Source of the DNA: an uncultured Bacteroidota bacterium
GTDB taxonomy: Bacteria; Bacteroidota; Bacteroidia; Chitinophagales; Chitinophagaceae
Direction: 5' to 3'
Length of the DNA: 6,072 nucleotides
NCBI GenBank assembly: GCA_903905685.1
Contig: CAIVHI010000343.1
Location: 1-6,072 of the forward strand
Below, in pieces: positions 1-6,072 of this stretch (its first letter is position 1; each line of letters starts with the position of its first letter). The translations under genes were made by a program, and so were the position numbers. The notes beneath the pieces are model-generated. The model made no database searches. It was not told the DNA's origin and saw only the letters and a program-made list of their open reading frames with translations.

Positions 1-19
1 ACCTTTTAAGCATACGTTG

Positions 20-2323
20 ATGAAATTTATTTACGCTACCCTATTGTGCGGGCTTATGATTGGCACGGTTCAGGCTCAAAGCCTGTGGCAGAAGTCAGAC
101 CCCGGCACTTTGCCTAAGAATCTGGGCCGTATCCTTGCCAAGGCGGAAATAGCCTACCTGCTGGACGAAGCCGGCTTGAAAAGCTCGCTGGCCAATGCAG
201 GTAGCGATGCAACAACCGCAGTGACCGTGGCGCTGCCGTTGGCAAATGGAACGTTCCGCAACTTTAAACTTTGGCGAAACACTTTGATGCCAAAGGCACT
301 TGCAGAGAAATATCCTGCAATTTCGACCTACACCGGGCAGGCTGAAGGCAATGCCACCATAACCGTGAAAGCCGACTTCACCGTCTACGGGTTTCACGCC
401 ATGATTTTCGATGGTGCCAACACCACGCTTACAGACCCTTATGACCTGTATGGCGATGCGCTGTATATAGTAAGGTTGGCAAAAGACGAGACCAAGCCGG
501 CCGCAGACCGCATGAAATGCGCGAATGGGACGGCTGACGATTTGCAGCTTTCGGCATCGCTTGACGTTGTTTTGAAACCGATGGTTTCGAAGGCCGTCAT
601 CAATGGCGCGCAATTGCGCACCTACCGGTTGGCATTGTCGGCCGACGAGTTTTATTGCCAGGCAGCAACCGGATTAAGTTCTCCCAGCATTGCGCAGTGC
701 CTTAGTGCAATGACCACCACCATGAACCGGGTAAACGGAGTTTACGAGCGCGAATTTTCGGTCACCATGCAGTTTGTTGCCAAAGAAGACACCTTGATTT
801 GGCCCACGCTCTACTCCATAAACGGGAAAGACACCTTTTCGGCTATTGACGGTTCGCCAAGTAGTTGTGTAGCCGTAAACCAATATGTTTGCGATTCGAT
901 AATTGGAAGTGCGCATTATGACATTGGCCACGTTTTCACTACCGGTGCGGGTGGCGAGTCGCAGGTAGCCTGCGTATGCCAAACGGGACTTAAGGCGCAG
1001 AGCGTTACCGGCCAGGCAACCCCGGTTGGCGACGGCTTCGACATCAATTATGTTGCTCACGAAATGGGGCATGAATTTGGAGCGGAGCACTCCTTCAACG
1101 ACAATATGTCGGGAAGTTGCAGCGGCAATGCAGTGTCCCAATTTGCTTACGAGCCCGGGAGCGGAACCACCATCATGTGCTATGCGGGCATTTGTGCGCC
1201 CGACGACATTCAACCCAACAGCGATGCCTATTTCTCGGCAATAAGCCTGTTGCAAATCCGCAACTTCATCAACACTACCGGGGATGGATGTGCAGCGAAA
1301 ACGGCCACCGAGAACCTCCCCGTGCATGTAGATTCTTTCTCTGCAAGTTATTCCATTCCGTACCTTACCCCATTTGAGCTTACGGCACCCGTTGCCATAG
1401 ACTCCACTACCGATACCTCGACTACGTATTGTTGGGAACAATGGAATTTGGGGGATTTTGGCATGACATTCGCTACCACCCACCTCTATGGCCCAATTTT
1501 CAGGTCTATTGCACCAACGGCTATTTCATCTACGCGGGTGTTCCCGAACGCGGGTCATGTAGCGGCGGGGATACTGAGTGACGCAGGCATAGAAGACGCA
1601 CAAGGCGAAAAAGTACCCGACCAGGCCCGATACCTCACCTTCAAGCTATCCGTTCGCGATATTTACTTGGGCAATGGGTGCTTCCTCATTCCCGATGACA
1701 CCATCCATCTCGACGTCATCAATACCGGTACAGGTTTTTCGGTAACGAGCCAGAACGCGATGGGCACGGTCTATTTGGGTGGCACCAGCCAAACCATTAC
1801 CTGGAATGTGGCGAGCACGCCATCTGCCCCCATCGGGGCTGCATTCGTCGACATTTTCATGTCGGTAGACGGCGGCTATTCTTGGGCGTACCATTTGGGG
1901 ACGTTTGAGAATACGGGAAGTGCAACGGTTGTGGTGCCCAATCCACCGGTTACCGTTGGTGCTGTGCGTTTCAAAGTGAAGGGACATAAGAACGTGTTTT
2001 TCAATGTGAACACTACGAATTTCACGGTGGAGAACAACCCGGCATTGCCCATAAGCACAGAAGTGGGGCACACTGTAGCAGCACCGGCGGCCGTGCATTT
2101 CGGCCTATACCCTAACCCTACAAGCGGCAATGTGTATTTCAGTGCCGATAATCTGGAAGTATATGGGGCACGCGTTTACGACATTTTGGGTCGCCAGGTT
2201 TGGAATGGCCGGTTTACGGCATCGAAAACGGTGCGGGTTGCCGACTGGCCGAAGGGTACCTATTCTGCGGTATTCTCGGACGACAAGCAAATTTTATCGG
2301 TCAAACAATTTTCGGTGGAGTAA
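20..2323 (+). CDS. Secreted reprolysin-like zinc metalloprotease with type IX secretion sorting domain
   Basis: A 767-residue exported endopeptidase, probably cell-surface or extracellular; its substrate is unknown. Residues 1-20 form a signal peptide (Lys2, hydrophobic core, likely cut after a V-Q-A motif near 19). Residues about 21-200 look like a propeptide. The metalloprotease domain (about 200-425) has HEMGHEFGAEH at 347-357: His347, His351 and His357 would bind zinc and Glu348 would be the catalytic base. The Met-turn is Met386 in TIMCY. This pattern fits the M12B-like (reprolysin) metzincins common in Bacteroidota. About ten cysteines between 213 and 424 suggest disulfides and an extracellular location. 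Residues 430-670 look beta-rich (SVDGGYSW near 615-622). The end (about 694-767) is a type A Por sorting domain: YPNPTSG at 697-703, DILGR at 721-725, KGTY at 745-748. ATG at 20 is preferred over the in-frame TTG at 17 because the signal peptide begins properly there. Family and export are secure; physiological role is open. Confidence 0.93.
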   Translation: MKFIYATLLCGLMIGTVQAQSLWQKSDPGTLPKNLGRILAKAEIAYLLDEAGLKSSLANAGSDATTAVTVALPLANGTFRNFKLWRNTLMPKALAEKYPAISTYTGQAEGNATITVKADFTVYGFHAMIFDGANTTLTDPYDLYGDALYIVRLAKDETKPAADRMKCANGTADDLQLSASLDVVLKPMVSKAVINGAQLRTYRLALSADEFYCQAATGLSSPSIAQCLSAMTTTMNRVNGVYEREFSVTMQFVAKEDTLIWPTLYSINGKDTFSAIDGSPSSCVAVNQYVCDSIIGSAHYDIGHVFTTGAGGESQVACVCQTGLKAQSVTGQATPVGDGFDINYVAHEMGHEFGAEHSFNDNMSGSCSGNAVSQFAYEPGSGTTIMCYAGICAPDDIQPNSDAYFSAISLLQIRNFINTTGDGCAAKTATENLPVHVDSFSASYSIPYLTPFELTAPVAIDSTTDTSTTYCWEQWNLGDFGMTFATTHLYGPIFRSIAPTAISSTRVFPNAGHVAAGILSDAGIEDAQGEKVPDQARYLTFKLSVRDIYLGNGCFLIPDDTIHLDVINTGTGFSVTSQNAMGTVYLGGTSQTITWNVASTPSAPIGAAFVDIFMSVDGGYSWAYHLGTFENTGSATVVVPNPPVTVGAVRFKVKGHKNVFFNVNTTNFTVENNPALPISTEVGHTVAAPAAVHFGLYPNPTSGNVYFSADNLEVYGARVYDILGRQVWNGRFTASKTVRVADWPKGTYSAVFSDDKQILSVKQFSVE

Positions 2324-2363
2324 TAGGTTTTCCCTTGAACATCATATATTGCAAATTATTTTC

Positions 2364-2367
2364 AGGA
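2364..2367 (+). promoter_or_regulatory. Shine-Dalgarno-like AGGA before moaD
   Basis: AGGA lies five bases before the moaD ATG at 2373, a normal spacing for a ribosome-binding site. It supports that start. The other starts in this window lack such a site at the right distance, as is usual in Bacteroidota, so it may be chance in a purine-rich stretch. Confidence 0.35.
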
Positions 2368-2372
2368 AAATC

Positions 2373-2615
2373 ATGAAAAAAGAGATTTTGGCTTTCGGTA
2401 TTGCTCGGGAAATCTTCGGCAGTTCGTGCATTTCGACGGAGATGCAGGAAGGGGCAACCGTAGCCGATCTTCGGACCACATTGGAGGCGCAATTCCCGCG
2501 GCTTCGTGCATTGGCTTCCTATATGATTGCCGGCGACGACGAGTATGCCGCCCTTGACCGGAAGCTGGACTCACTGAAGGAAATCGCAATCATTCCGCCT
2601 GTTAGTGGCGGTTAA
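2373..2615 (+). CDS. moaD: Molybdopterin synthase sulfur-carrier subunit MoaD
   Basis: An 80-residue ubiquitin-like sulfur carrier of molybdenum cofactor biosynthesis, acting in the cytoplasm. Its C-terminal glycine is adenylated by a MoeB-type enzyme and converted to a thiocarboxylate; the sulfur is then passed, within the MoaD-MoaE complex, to precursor Z (cPMP) to form the dithiolene of molybdopterin. The sequence shows the hallmark end IIPPVSGG (residues 73-80) with the terminal Gly-Gly exposed at the stop codon, and a full-length fold for the family (E. coli MoaD is 81 residues). The open frame extends upstream to 2130, but that part overlaps the protease gene and has no MoaD similarity, so ATG 2373 is the start. 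moaE follows after 11 bases and they are surely co-transcribed. The adenylating enzyme and moaA/moaC are not in this window. Confidence 0.92.
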   Translation: MKKEILAFGIAREIFGSSCISTEMQEGATVADLRTTLEAQFPRLRALASYMIAGDDEYAALDRKLDSLKEIAIIPPVSGG

Positions 2616-2626
2616 ACATAGTCGTT

Positions 2627-3043
2627 ATGGTTGACATAAAAATGAGTCAGCATCCCTTGAATCCTCGGGAATGTGTAGACTGGATTATGGATTCGGAATG
2701 TGGCGGCATCGACCTCTTCATAGGGCGTGTGCGCTCTGAGACATTGGGTAATAAGGTGGTGCAATTGGAATTCGAGTCTTATGAACAAATGGCGGTAAAA
2801 GAATTAAAATTGATTACCGACCACGTGATAGCCACCTGGAGCGTACAAAAGGTTTTGGTTCATCATAGGTTGGGGGTGCTGCGCGTTGGCGACATTCCCG
2901 TCATCATTGCGGTATCGGCCGAGCACCGCGATGCTGCGTTTGATGCCTGTAGATACATCATAGACACATTGAAGCGCACGGTACCCATTTGGAAGAAGGA
3001 AATTTATGAAGATGGCGAAGTGTGGGTTGCCGCCCATCCGTAG
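2627..3043 (+). CDS. moaE: Molybdopterin synthase catalytic subunit MoaE
   Basis: The 138-residue large subunit of molybdopterin synthase. Two MoaE form the core of a heterotetramer, and each takes the MoaD C-terminal thiocarboxylate into its active site to sulfurate cPMP. Visible family signatures are FIGRVR (31-36), the V-x-x-L-x-F-E-S-Y-x-x-M-A block (44-56), HHRLGVLRVGD (79-89), SAEHRDAAF (97-105) and LKRTVPIWKKE (115-125). Lys116 and Lys123 align with E. coli Lys119 and Lys126, the catalytic pair; Arg36, His100 and Arg101 also align with a constant offset of three, so the enzyme should be active. It is slightly shorter than E. coli MoaE (150 residues), mainly at the C-terminus. ATG 2627 is chosen over Met6 because MVDIK begins the first strand of the fold. 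It sits 11 bases after moaD. Confidence 0.95.
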   Translation: MVDIKMSQHPLNPRECVDWIMDSECGGIDLFIGRVRSETLGNKVVQLEFESYEQMAVKELKLITDHVIATWSVQKVLVHHRLGVLRVGDIPVIIAVSAEHRDAAFDACRYIIDTLKRTVPIWKKEIYEDGEVWVAAHP

Positions 3044-3088
3044 CCCAAGATTTTAACAGGAAGCCCAACTGCAATAGACCGTAACCAT

Positions 3089-4738
3089 ATGGCAACAACC
3101 TCACCGACCCCAAAAACCAACTCGGGTGCGCTGTCCACCCTCGTCACCGTGTTTTTTTTCTGGGGATTCATAGCCGCAGGAAACGGCGTGTTCATCCCAT
3201 TCTGCAAACACTACTTCGACCTCGACCAGTTTCAGTCGCAGCTCATCGACTTTGCATTTTACGGAGCCTACTACTTGGGGGCGTTGTTGTTTTACATCAT
3301 CGCTTCCGTATTTGGCAACGACCTGATTGCCAAGTGGGGATATAGAAACAGCATTGTGTATGGACTGGTGTTTTCGGCCTTGGGCGCGGGTGTGATGATT
3401 GCCGCGGTGAATGCGGGCTCGTTCCCCGGCATGCTTGCCGGGCTATTCACGGTGGCCTTGGGATTCTCTTTGCAACAGACTGCCGCCAACCCCTTCGCCA
3501 CCCTTTTAGGGACTCCCGAAACCGGTGCACAACGCATTACTTTGGGAGGTGGCATCAATTCGTTCGGTACGGCCATCGGCCCCATCGTGGTGGCAGTGGC
3601 CCTGTTTGGCACTACCATTGCCAACGCGAGCCAAATCAATGCTTTGGGGCTCGATAAGGTCACCATTCTTTATGCCTGTGTGGGTGCATTGTTTTTGGTG
3701 GCTGCAGGTTTGTTCCTGTTTTCCAAGAAGCTGCCCGCAGGCAAGTTTGAATCTCATTCCGAAAAATCCCCGAAGGCCTTGGGTGCGTTGCTACTGCTCA
3801 CCGTATTGCTTGTTGCCGTATTCATCCCGGTGTTCCGCAGCTATATCGTCGATAAAAATGCACCAGTAGACGTGGATGTACAATCGGTGCGGTTCAAGTG
3901 GTTGTTGGCCGGCTTGGTTTCCATAGTGGGCATCCTGTTGGCTTCGCTGGGTGCTGCGAGCAGGAAGCCTGAGGGTTGGGGTGCCATGCGCTATCCGCAA
4001 TTGGTGCTGGGCATGTTGGCCATCTTCACTTATGTGGGTGTGGAAGTGACCATTCAAAGCAATTTAGGGGAGTTATTGAAACAACATGACTTCGGAGGCT
4101 ATGTCTCCTCGGGCGTAGCACCATTTATATCCATGTACTGGGGCAGCTTGATGATAGGCCGCTGGACGGGCTCCATCCGCAATTTCGACCCCTCCGAAAA
4201 CCTGAAACGCATATTGCTCATCGTTGTGCCGGTACTTGCTTTTGGCGTAGTGCTTCTGGTGAATGCCATTGCGCAAAACGACATTCATCCGTTTTATGGC
4301 TACATCGTTTGCGTGCTCCTGCAATCGGCAGCCTTCTTTATGACCGGCGATAAGCCTGCCAGAACCTTAATGTTGTTTTCGGGATTGGGAGCGTTGTGCA
4401 TGCTATTGGGTATTTGCACCGTCGGCACGGTCTCGATATACGCCTTCCTGAGTGGCGGCCTTTTTTGCTCCGTGATGTGGCCATGTATATTTGCCCTCTC
4501 CATTGCAGGCCTCGGCAGTTATACCGGTCAGGGGTCAGCGTTTTTGATTATGATGATTTTGGGAGGCGCCATTTTGCCTCCACTGCAAGGCAAGCTTGCC
4601 GACATACCGTCTGTCGGCATCCATTACTCCTACGTCATCCCCGCCGTCGGCTTTGGGTATTTGGCATGGTTTGGATTTGCGGTGCGGAACATTCTGAAAA
4701 AACAAGGTTTGGACTATGACGCCGGTACTGGGCATTGA
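3089..4738 (+). CDS. Sugar MFS transporter, FucP/GluP-like, extended form
   Basis: A 549-residue inner-membrane permease of the major facilitator superfamily, in the fucose/glucose-galactose symporter group. Family marks are FFFWGF (22-27), NGVFIPF (32-38), QLIDFAFYGAYYLG (51-64), QQTAANPFATLLG (129-141), NSFGTAIGP (157-165), YWGSLMIGR (350-358) and ILGGAILPPLQG (490-501). Hydrophobic segments by eye lie near 15-37, 52-75, 88-106, 112-135, 155-175, 192-212, 230-248, 271-290, 303-322, 342-359, 374-394, 401-419, 426-446, 449-473, 481-500 and 511-533: about 16 instead of the usual 12, which accounts for roughly 110 residues more than E. coli FucP. The positions of FucP Asp46 and Glu135 are Gly33 and Gln130. 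The sugar kinase that starts inside the 3' end implies a hexose substrate that is phosphorylated after entry, glucose being most likely. No promoter is evident in the 45 bases upstream. Family is secure; substrate and coupling ion are inferred. Confidence 0.88.
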   Translation: MATTSPTPKTNSGALSTLVTVFFFWGFIAAGNGVFIPFCKHYFDLDQFQSQLIDFAFYGAYYLGALLFYIIASVFGNDLIAKWGYRNSIVYGLVFSALGAGVMIAAVNAGSFPGMLAGLFTVALGFSLQQTAANPFATLLGTPETGAQRITLGGGINSFGTAIGPIVVAVALFGTTIANASQINALGLDKVTILYACVGALFLVAAGLFLFSKKLPAGKFESHSEKSPKALGALLLLTVLLVAVFIPVFRSYIVDKNAPVDVDVQSVRFKWLLAGLVSIVGILLASLGAASRKPEGWGAMRYPQLVLGMLAIFTYVGVEVTIQSNLGELLKQHDFGGYVSSGVAPFISMYWGSLMIGRWTGSIRNFDPSENLKRILLIVVPVLAFGVVLLVNAIAQNDIHPFYGYIVCVLLQSAAFFMTGDKPARTLMLFSGLGALCMLLGICTVGTVSIYAFLSGGLFCSVMWPCIFALSIAGLGSYTGQGSAFLIMMILGGAILPPLQGKLADIPSVGIHYSYVIPAVGFGYLAWFGFAVRNILKKQGLDYDAGTGH

Positions 4739-5651
4739 TATTGGCGGCACCAATACCGCATTTGGACTGGTAGATGCCGATGGCCATGTGATTGCCCACG
4801 GCTCACTCCCCACGCGTGGACATGGCTCGTTCGAAGCATTCGTAGAGGCCGTCAGAGTTGCCGTGCAAGACTGTATGGATGCAGTGGGCATAGCCGCAAT
4901 AAGTGGCGTAGGCGTGGGGGCACCCAACGGGAACTATTTCACCGGGAATATCGTATTTGCCCCCAACCTGCCATGGACCGGCATTTTGCCGGTTGCACAG
5001 CTTTTTGAAGCCGCCTTTGGTGCTAAAACCGTGGTAACCAACGACGCGAATGCGGCGGCCTTGGGAGAGAAAAAGTTTGGCAGGGCCAAAGATTTCGATG
5101 ATTTCATCCTGGTGACCCTCGGCACAGGCTTGGGCAGTGGTTTTGTTGCCAATGGGCAATTGATATATGGCCACGATGGATTTGCCGGGGAGTTGGGCCA
5201 TGTGGTGGCGGTGCGCGGCGGGCGCACCTGCGGTTGCGGACGTAAGGGATGTTTGGAGCGTTATGCATCGGCAACCGGTATCGTGATTACGGCTCAGGAG
5301 CGACTATCCGACCCCGATTGCAATAGCCTGCTCCGGGTGCACGGCGCCAGACTCACCGCAACCCACATTGCCGAGGCGGCTTCAGCAGGTGATGCCACCG
5401 CCCTTGAAATCTTCGACTACACTGCCCGCATTTTGGGCGAAGTGCTTGCCGATACGGTAGCCATAACCTCGCCAGCAGCCATCGTTTTATTCGGCGGCTT
5501 GGCCAATGCCGGCGAGTTGTTGATGGAGCCGTTGCGGCGGCATTTTGAAACGAACCTGCTGAATATCTACCAAGGCAAAGTGCAACTCCTGTTGTCGGCG
5601 TTGCCGGGAAGTGATGCCGCTATACTGGGTGCGGCCGCTATAGCCCGATAG
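4716..5651 (+). CDS. ROK-family sugar kinase, probable glucokinase
   Basis: A 311-residue cytoplasmic kinase that would phosphorylate a hexose at the expense of ATP, feeding sugar from the adjacent permease into glycolysis. All ROK landmarks are present: phosphate-binding DIGGTNT (8-14), substrate loop GAPNGNYFTG (68-77) and PNLPW (83-87), catalytic Asp110 in TNDANAAALG (108-117), second phosphate loop LGTGLGSG (135-142), sugar- and zinc-contacting GELGH (158-162), the zinc motif CGCGRKGCLE (172-181, Cys172, Cys174, Cys179) and an adenosine-binding FGGLANAG (259-266). Length is normal for a ROK kinase and nothing is missing. The start at 4716 is fixed because the DIGGTNT strand begins only a few residues later; hence the first 23 bases overlap the transporter gene in another frame. 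Glucose is favoured by this motif set and the neighbour, but other ROK members use mannose, fructose, allose, N-acetylglucosamine or N-acetylmannosamine, so the symbol is left blank. Confidence 0.92.
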   Translation: MTPVLGIDIGGTNTAFGLVDADGHVIAHGSLPTRGHGSFEAFVEAVRVAVQDCMDAVGIAAISGVGVGAPNGNYFTGNIVFAPNLPWTGILPVAQLFEAAFGAKTVVTNDANAAALGEKKFGRAKDFDDFILVTLGTGLGSGFVANGQLIYGHDGFAGELGHVVAVRGGRTCGCGRKGCLERYASATGIVITAQERLSDPDCNSLLRVHGARLTATHIAEAASAGDATALEIFDYTARILGEVLADTVAITSPAAIVLFGGLANAGELLMEPLRRHFETNLLNIYQGKVQLLLSALPGSDAAILGAAAIAR

Positions 5652-5706
5652 AAAAGCGAATCGATAAACTATTTTGGTGAAAAAAAGGCGTTAGTTCAAA
5701 TTTATT

Positions 5707-5738
5707 TTTGGATATTAATTTCTGCAACCATACCTTTG
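5707..5738 (+). promoter_or_regulatory. Bacteroidota-type promoter of rpsF
   Basis: The -33 box TTTG (5707-5710) and the -7 box TACCTTTG (5731-5738) are separated by 20 bases and match the TTTG / TAnnTTTG consensus of the primary sigma factor of Bacteroidota without a mismatch. Surrounding DNA is AT-rich. Transcription would begin around 5743-5746, leaving a leader of about 70 bases before rpsF. Confidence 0.82.
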
Positions 5739-5750
5739 CACTCCCAAAAA

Positions 5751-5793
5751 CTACCGGCTGCCCGCCAAGGGTAACCGATGTTCCTGCCGGTGG
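5751..5793 (+). ncRNA. Probable S6:S18-binding leader RNA of rpsF
   Basis: This leader element can fold into two stacked stems. P1 pairs 5751-5758 (CTACCGGC) with 5786-5793 (GCCGGTGG), eight pairs including one G-U. P2 pairs 5759-5763 (TGCCC) with 5769-5773 (GGGTA), closed by a five-base loop. The 5' strand is continuous between stems while the 3' strand carries a 12-base bulge (5774-5785) that starts ACCGATG, with an unpaired CCG at 5775-5777. This matches the described S6:S18 leader, in which a CCG in an asymmetric bulge mimics the 16S rRNA binding site so that excess S6:S18 complex represses its own operon. Position, just after the promoter and 23 bases before the rpsF ATG, also fits. Pairing was found by eye; the family assignment is inference. 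Confidence 0.68.
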
Positions 5794-5816
5794 TTCGGGG
5801 TTATTAAAAAACAATT

Positions 5817-6072
5817 ATGGCAACAGAAAACACACTTCAGAATTATGAGCTGATGGTCATCTTTACGCCCGTTTTGTCGGAAGAAGACTTTAAGAATGCT
5901 CAGAAAAAGTACATGGACTACATCGAGGCCGCAGGCGGCTCGATAGTTCACCAAGATCCTTGGGGCTTGCGCACACTGGCCTACCCGATAGCCAAGAAGA
6001 CTACGGGTCTGTATTACGTGTTGGAATTCATGGCACCGGCCGAGATGAACGCGAAAATGGAAATCCAGATGA
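5817..6072 (+). CDS. rpsF: Small ribosomal subunit protein bS6, 5' part (runs off the window)
   Basis: The first 85 residues of ribosomal protein bS6; the frame is open to the window end, so the gene is cut only by the edge. bS6 binds the central domain of 16S rRNA together with bS18 in the platform of the small subunit. Recognisable parts are NYELMVIFTPVLSEE (9-23, first strand), the helix around 24-38, GGSIVHQDPWGLRTLAYPI (40-58), with the W-G-x-R-x-L-A-Y-P-I signature, and KKTTGLYYVLEF (60-71). ATG 5817 is the first possible start after the leader and gives an N-terminus of normal bS6 length. No Shine-Dalgarno sequence precedes it; the upstream bases are A-rich (TTAAAAAACAATT), as is typical of Bacteroidota. 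rpsR and rplI would be expected downstream from known gene order, but that lies outside this window. Confidence 0.95.
   Translation, partial: MATENTLQNYELMVIFTPVLSEEDFKNAQKKYMDYIEAAGGSIVHQDPWGLRTLAYPIAKKTTGLYYVLEFMAPAEMNAKMEIQM

Larger units (their letters stand above)
5652..5816. other. Intergenic region between sugar kinase and rpsF
   Basis: This is the longest gap in the window (165 bases). The first 55 bases, just after the kinase stop, are AT-rich and hold no convincing intrinsic terminator: the only inverted repeat seen is AACTA (5667-5671) with TAGTT (5692-5696), which has almost no GC. The remainder is the rpsF promoter and the structured leader listed separately. Confidence 0.8.

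Noticed and set aside
17..19. TTG as start codon of the protease, one codon before the ATG
   Set aside because: ATG at 20 is the stronger start and gives a normal signal peptide beginning M-K-F; the TTG only adds one residue.
674..1483. 269-codon open frame on the - strand inside the protease gene
   Set aside because: It lies wholly opposite the well-supported metalloprotease, including the zinc site, shows no recognisable domain or coherent hydrophobic pattern, and is best explained by codon bias of the sense gene.
2345..2352. TATATTGC-like sequence before moaD as a -7 promoter box
   Set aside because: It deviates from TAnnTTTG at the last two positions and there is no TTTG at the right distance upstream.
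2130..2372. In-frame extension of moaD upstream to 2130
   Set aside because: The extension overlaps the conserved type IX sorting domain in another frame and has no similarity to MoaD, whose fold begins at ATG 2373.
3525..3869. 114-codon + strand frame inside the transporter gene
   Set aside because: Out of frame with the transporter, whose membrane segments and motifs run uninterrupted through it; no domain seen.
5667..5696. Inverted repeat AACTA / TAGTT after the kinase as an intrinsic terminator
   Set aside because: Only five AT-rich pairs around a 20-base loop; too weak for a terminator, although T-rich sequence follows.
5751..5954. 67-codon open frame on the - strand across the rpsF leader and start
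   Set aside because: It is opposite the rpsF coding region and the leader structure, has no recognisable features, and is explained by them.

Overview
The window reads as chromosomal DNA of a member of the Bacteroidota. Four things support this: a secreted metalloprotease ends in a type IX secretion (Por) sorting domain; a promoter before rpsF matches the phylum's TTTG / TAnnTTTG pattern; most start codons lack a Shine-Dalgarno sequence; and the sugar transporter belongs to the FucP/GluP-like group common in this phylum. Base composition is near balanced. Genus or family cannot be read from the sequence. Every confident gene is on the + strand.

Layout: (1) 20-2323, an exported reprolysin-like zinc metalloprotease with signal peptide, HExxHxxGxxH site, beta-rich C-terminal half and type IX sorting domain. 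(2) 2373-2615 and 2627-3043, moaD and moaE, the two subunits of molybdopterin synthase, 11 bases apart. (3) 3089-4738 and 4716-5651, a long sugar MFS transporter whose 3' end overlaps a ROK-family sugar kinase by 23 bases; together they form an uptake-and-phosphorylation pair, most likely for glucose or a similar hexose. (4) 5652-5816, an intergenic region with a clear Bacteroidota promoter and a structured leader resembling the S6:S18-binding autoregulatory RNA. (5) 5817 to the window end, the start of rpsF (ribosomal protein bS6), cut by the window edge.

moaD-moaE and transporter-kinase are each tight pairs. The gaps before moaD (49 bases) and before the transporter (45 bases) show no convincing promoter or terminator, so read-through across 20-5651 is possible but not shown. 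rpsF clearly has its own promoter. No mobile element, CRISPR array, tRNA or rRNA was seen. I found no undescribed multi-gene system. The points most worth a second look are the rpsF leader RNA, the transporter (extra hydrophobic segments and loss of the two acidic residues used by E. coli FucP), and a possible stem masking the moaD start.
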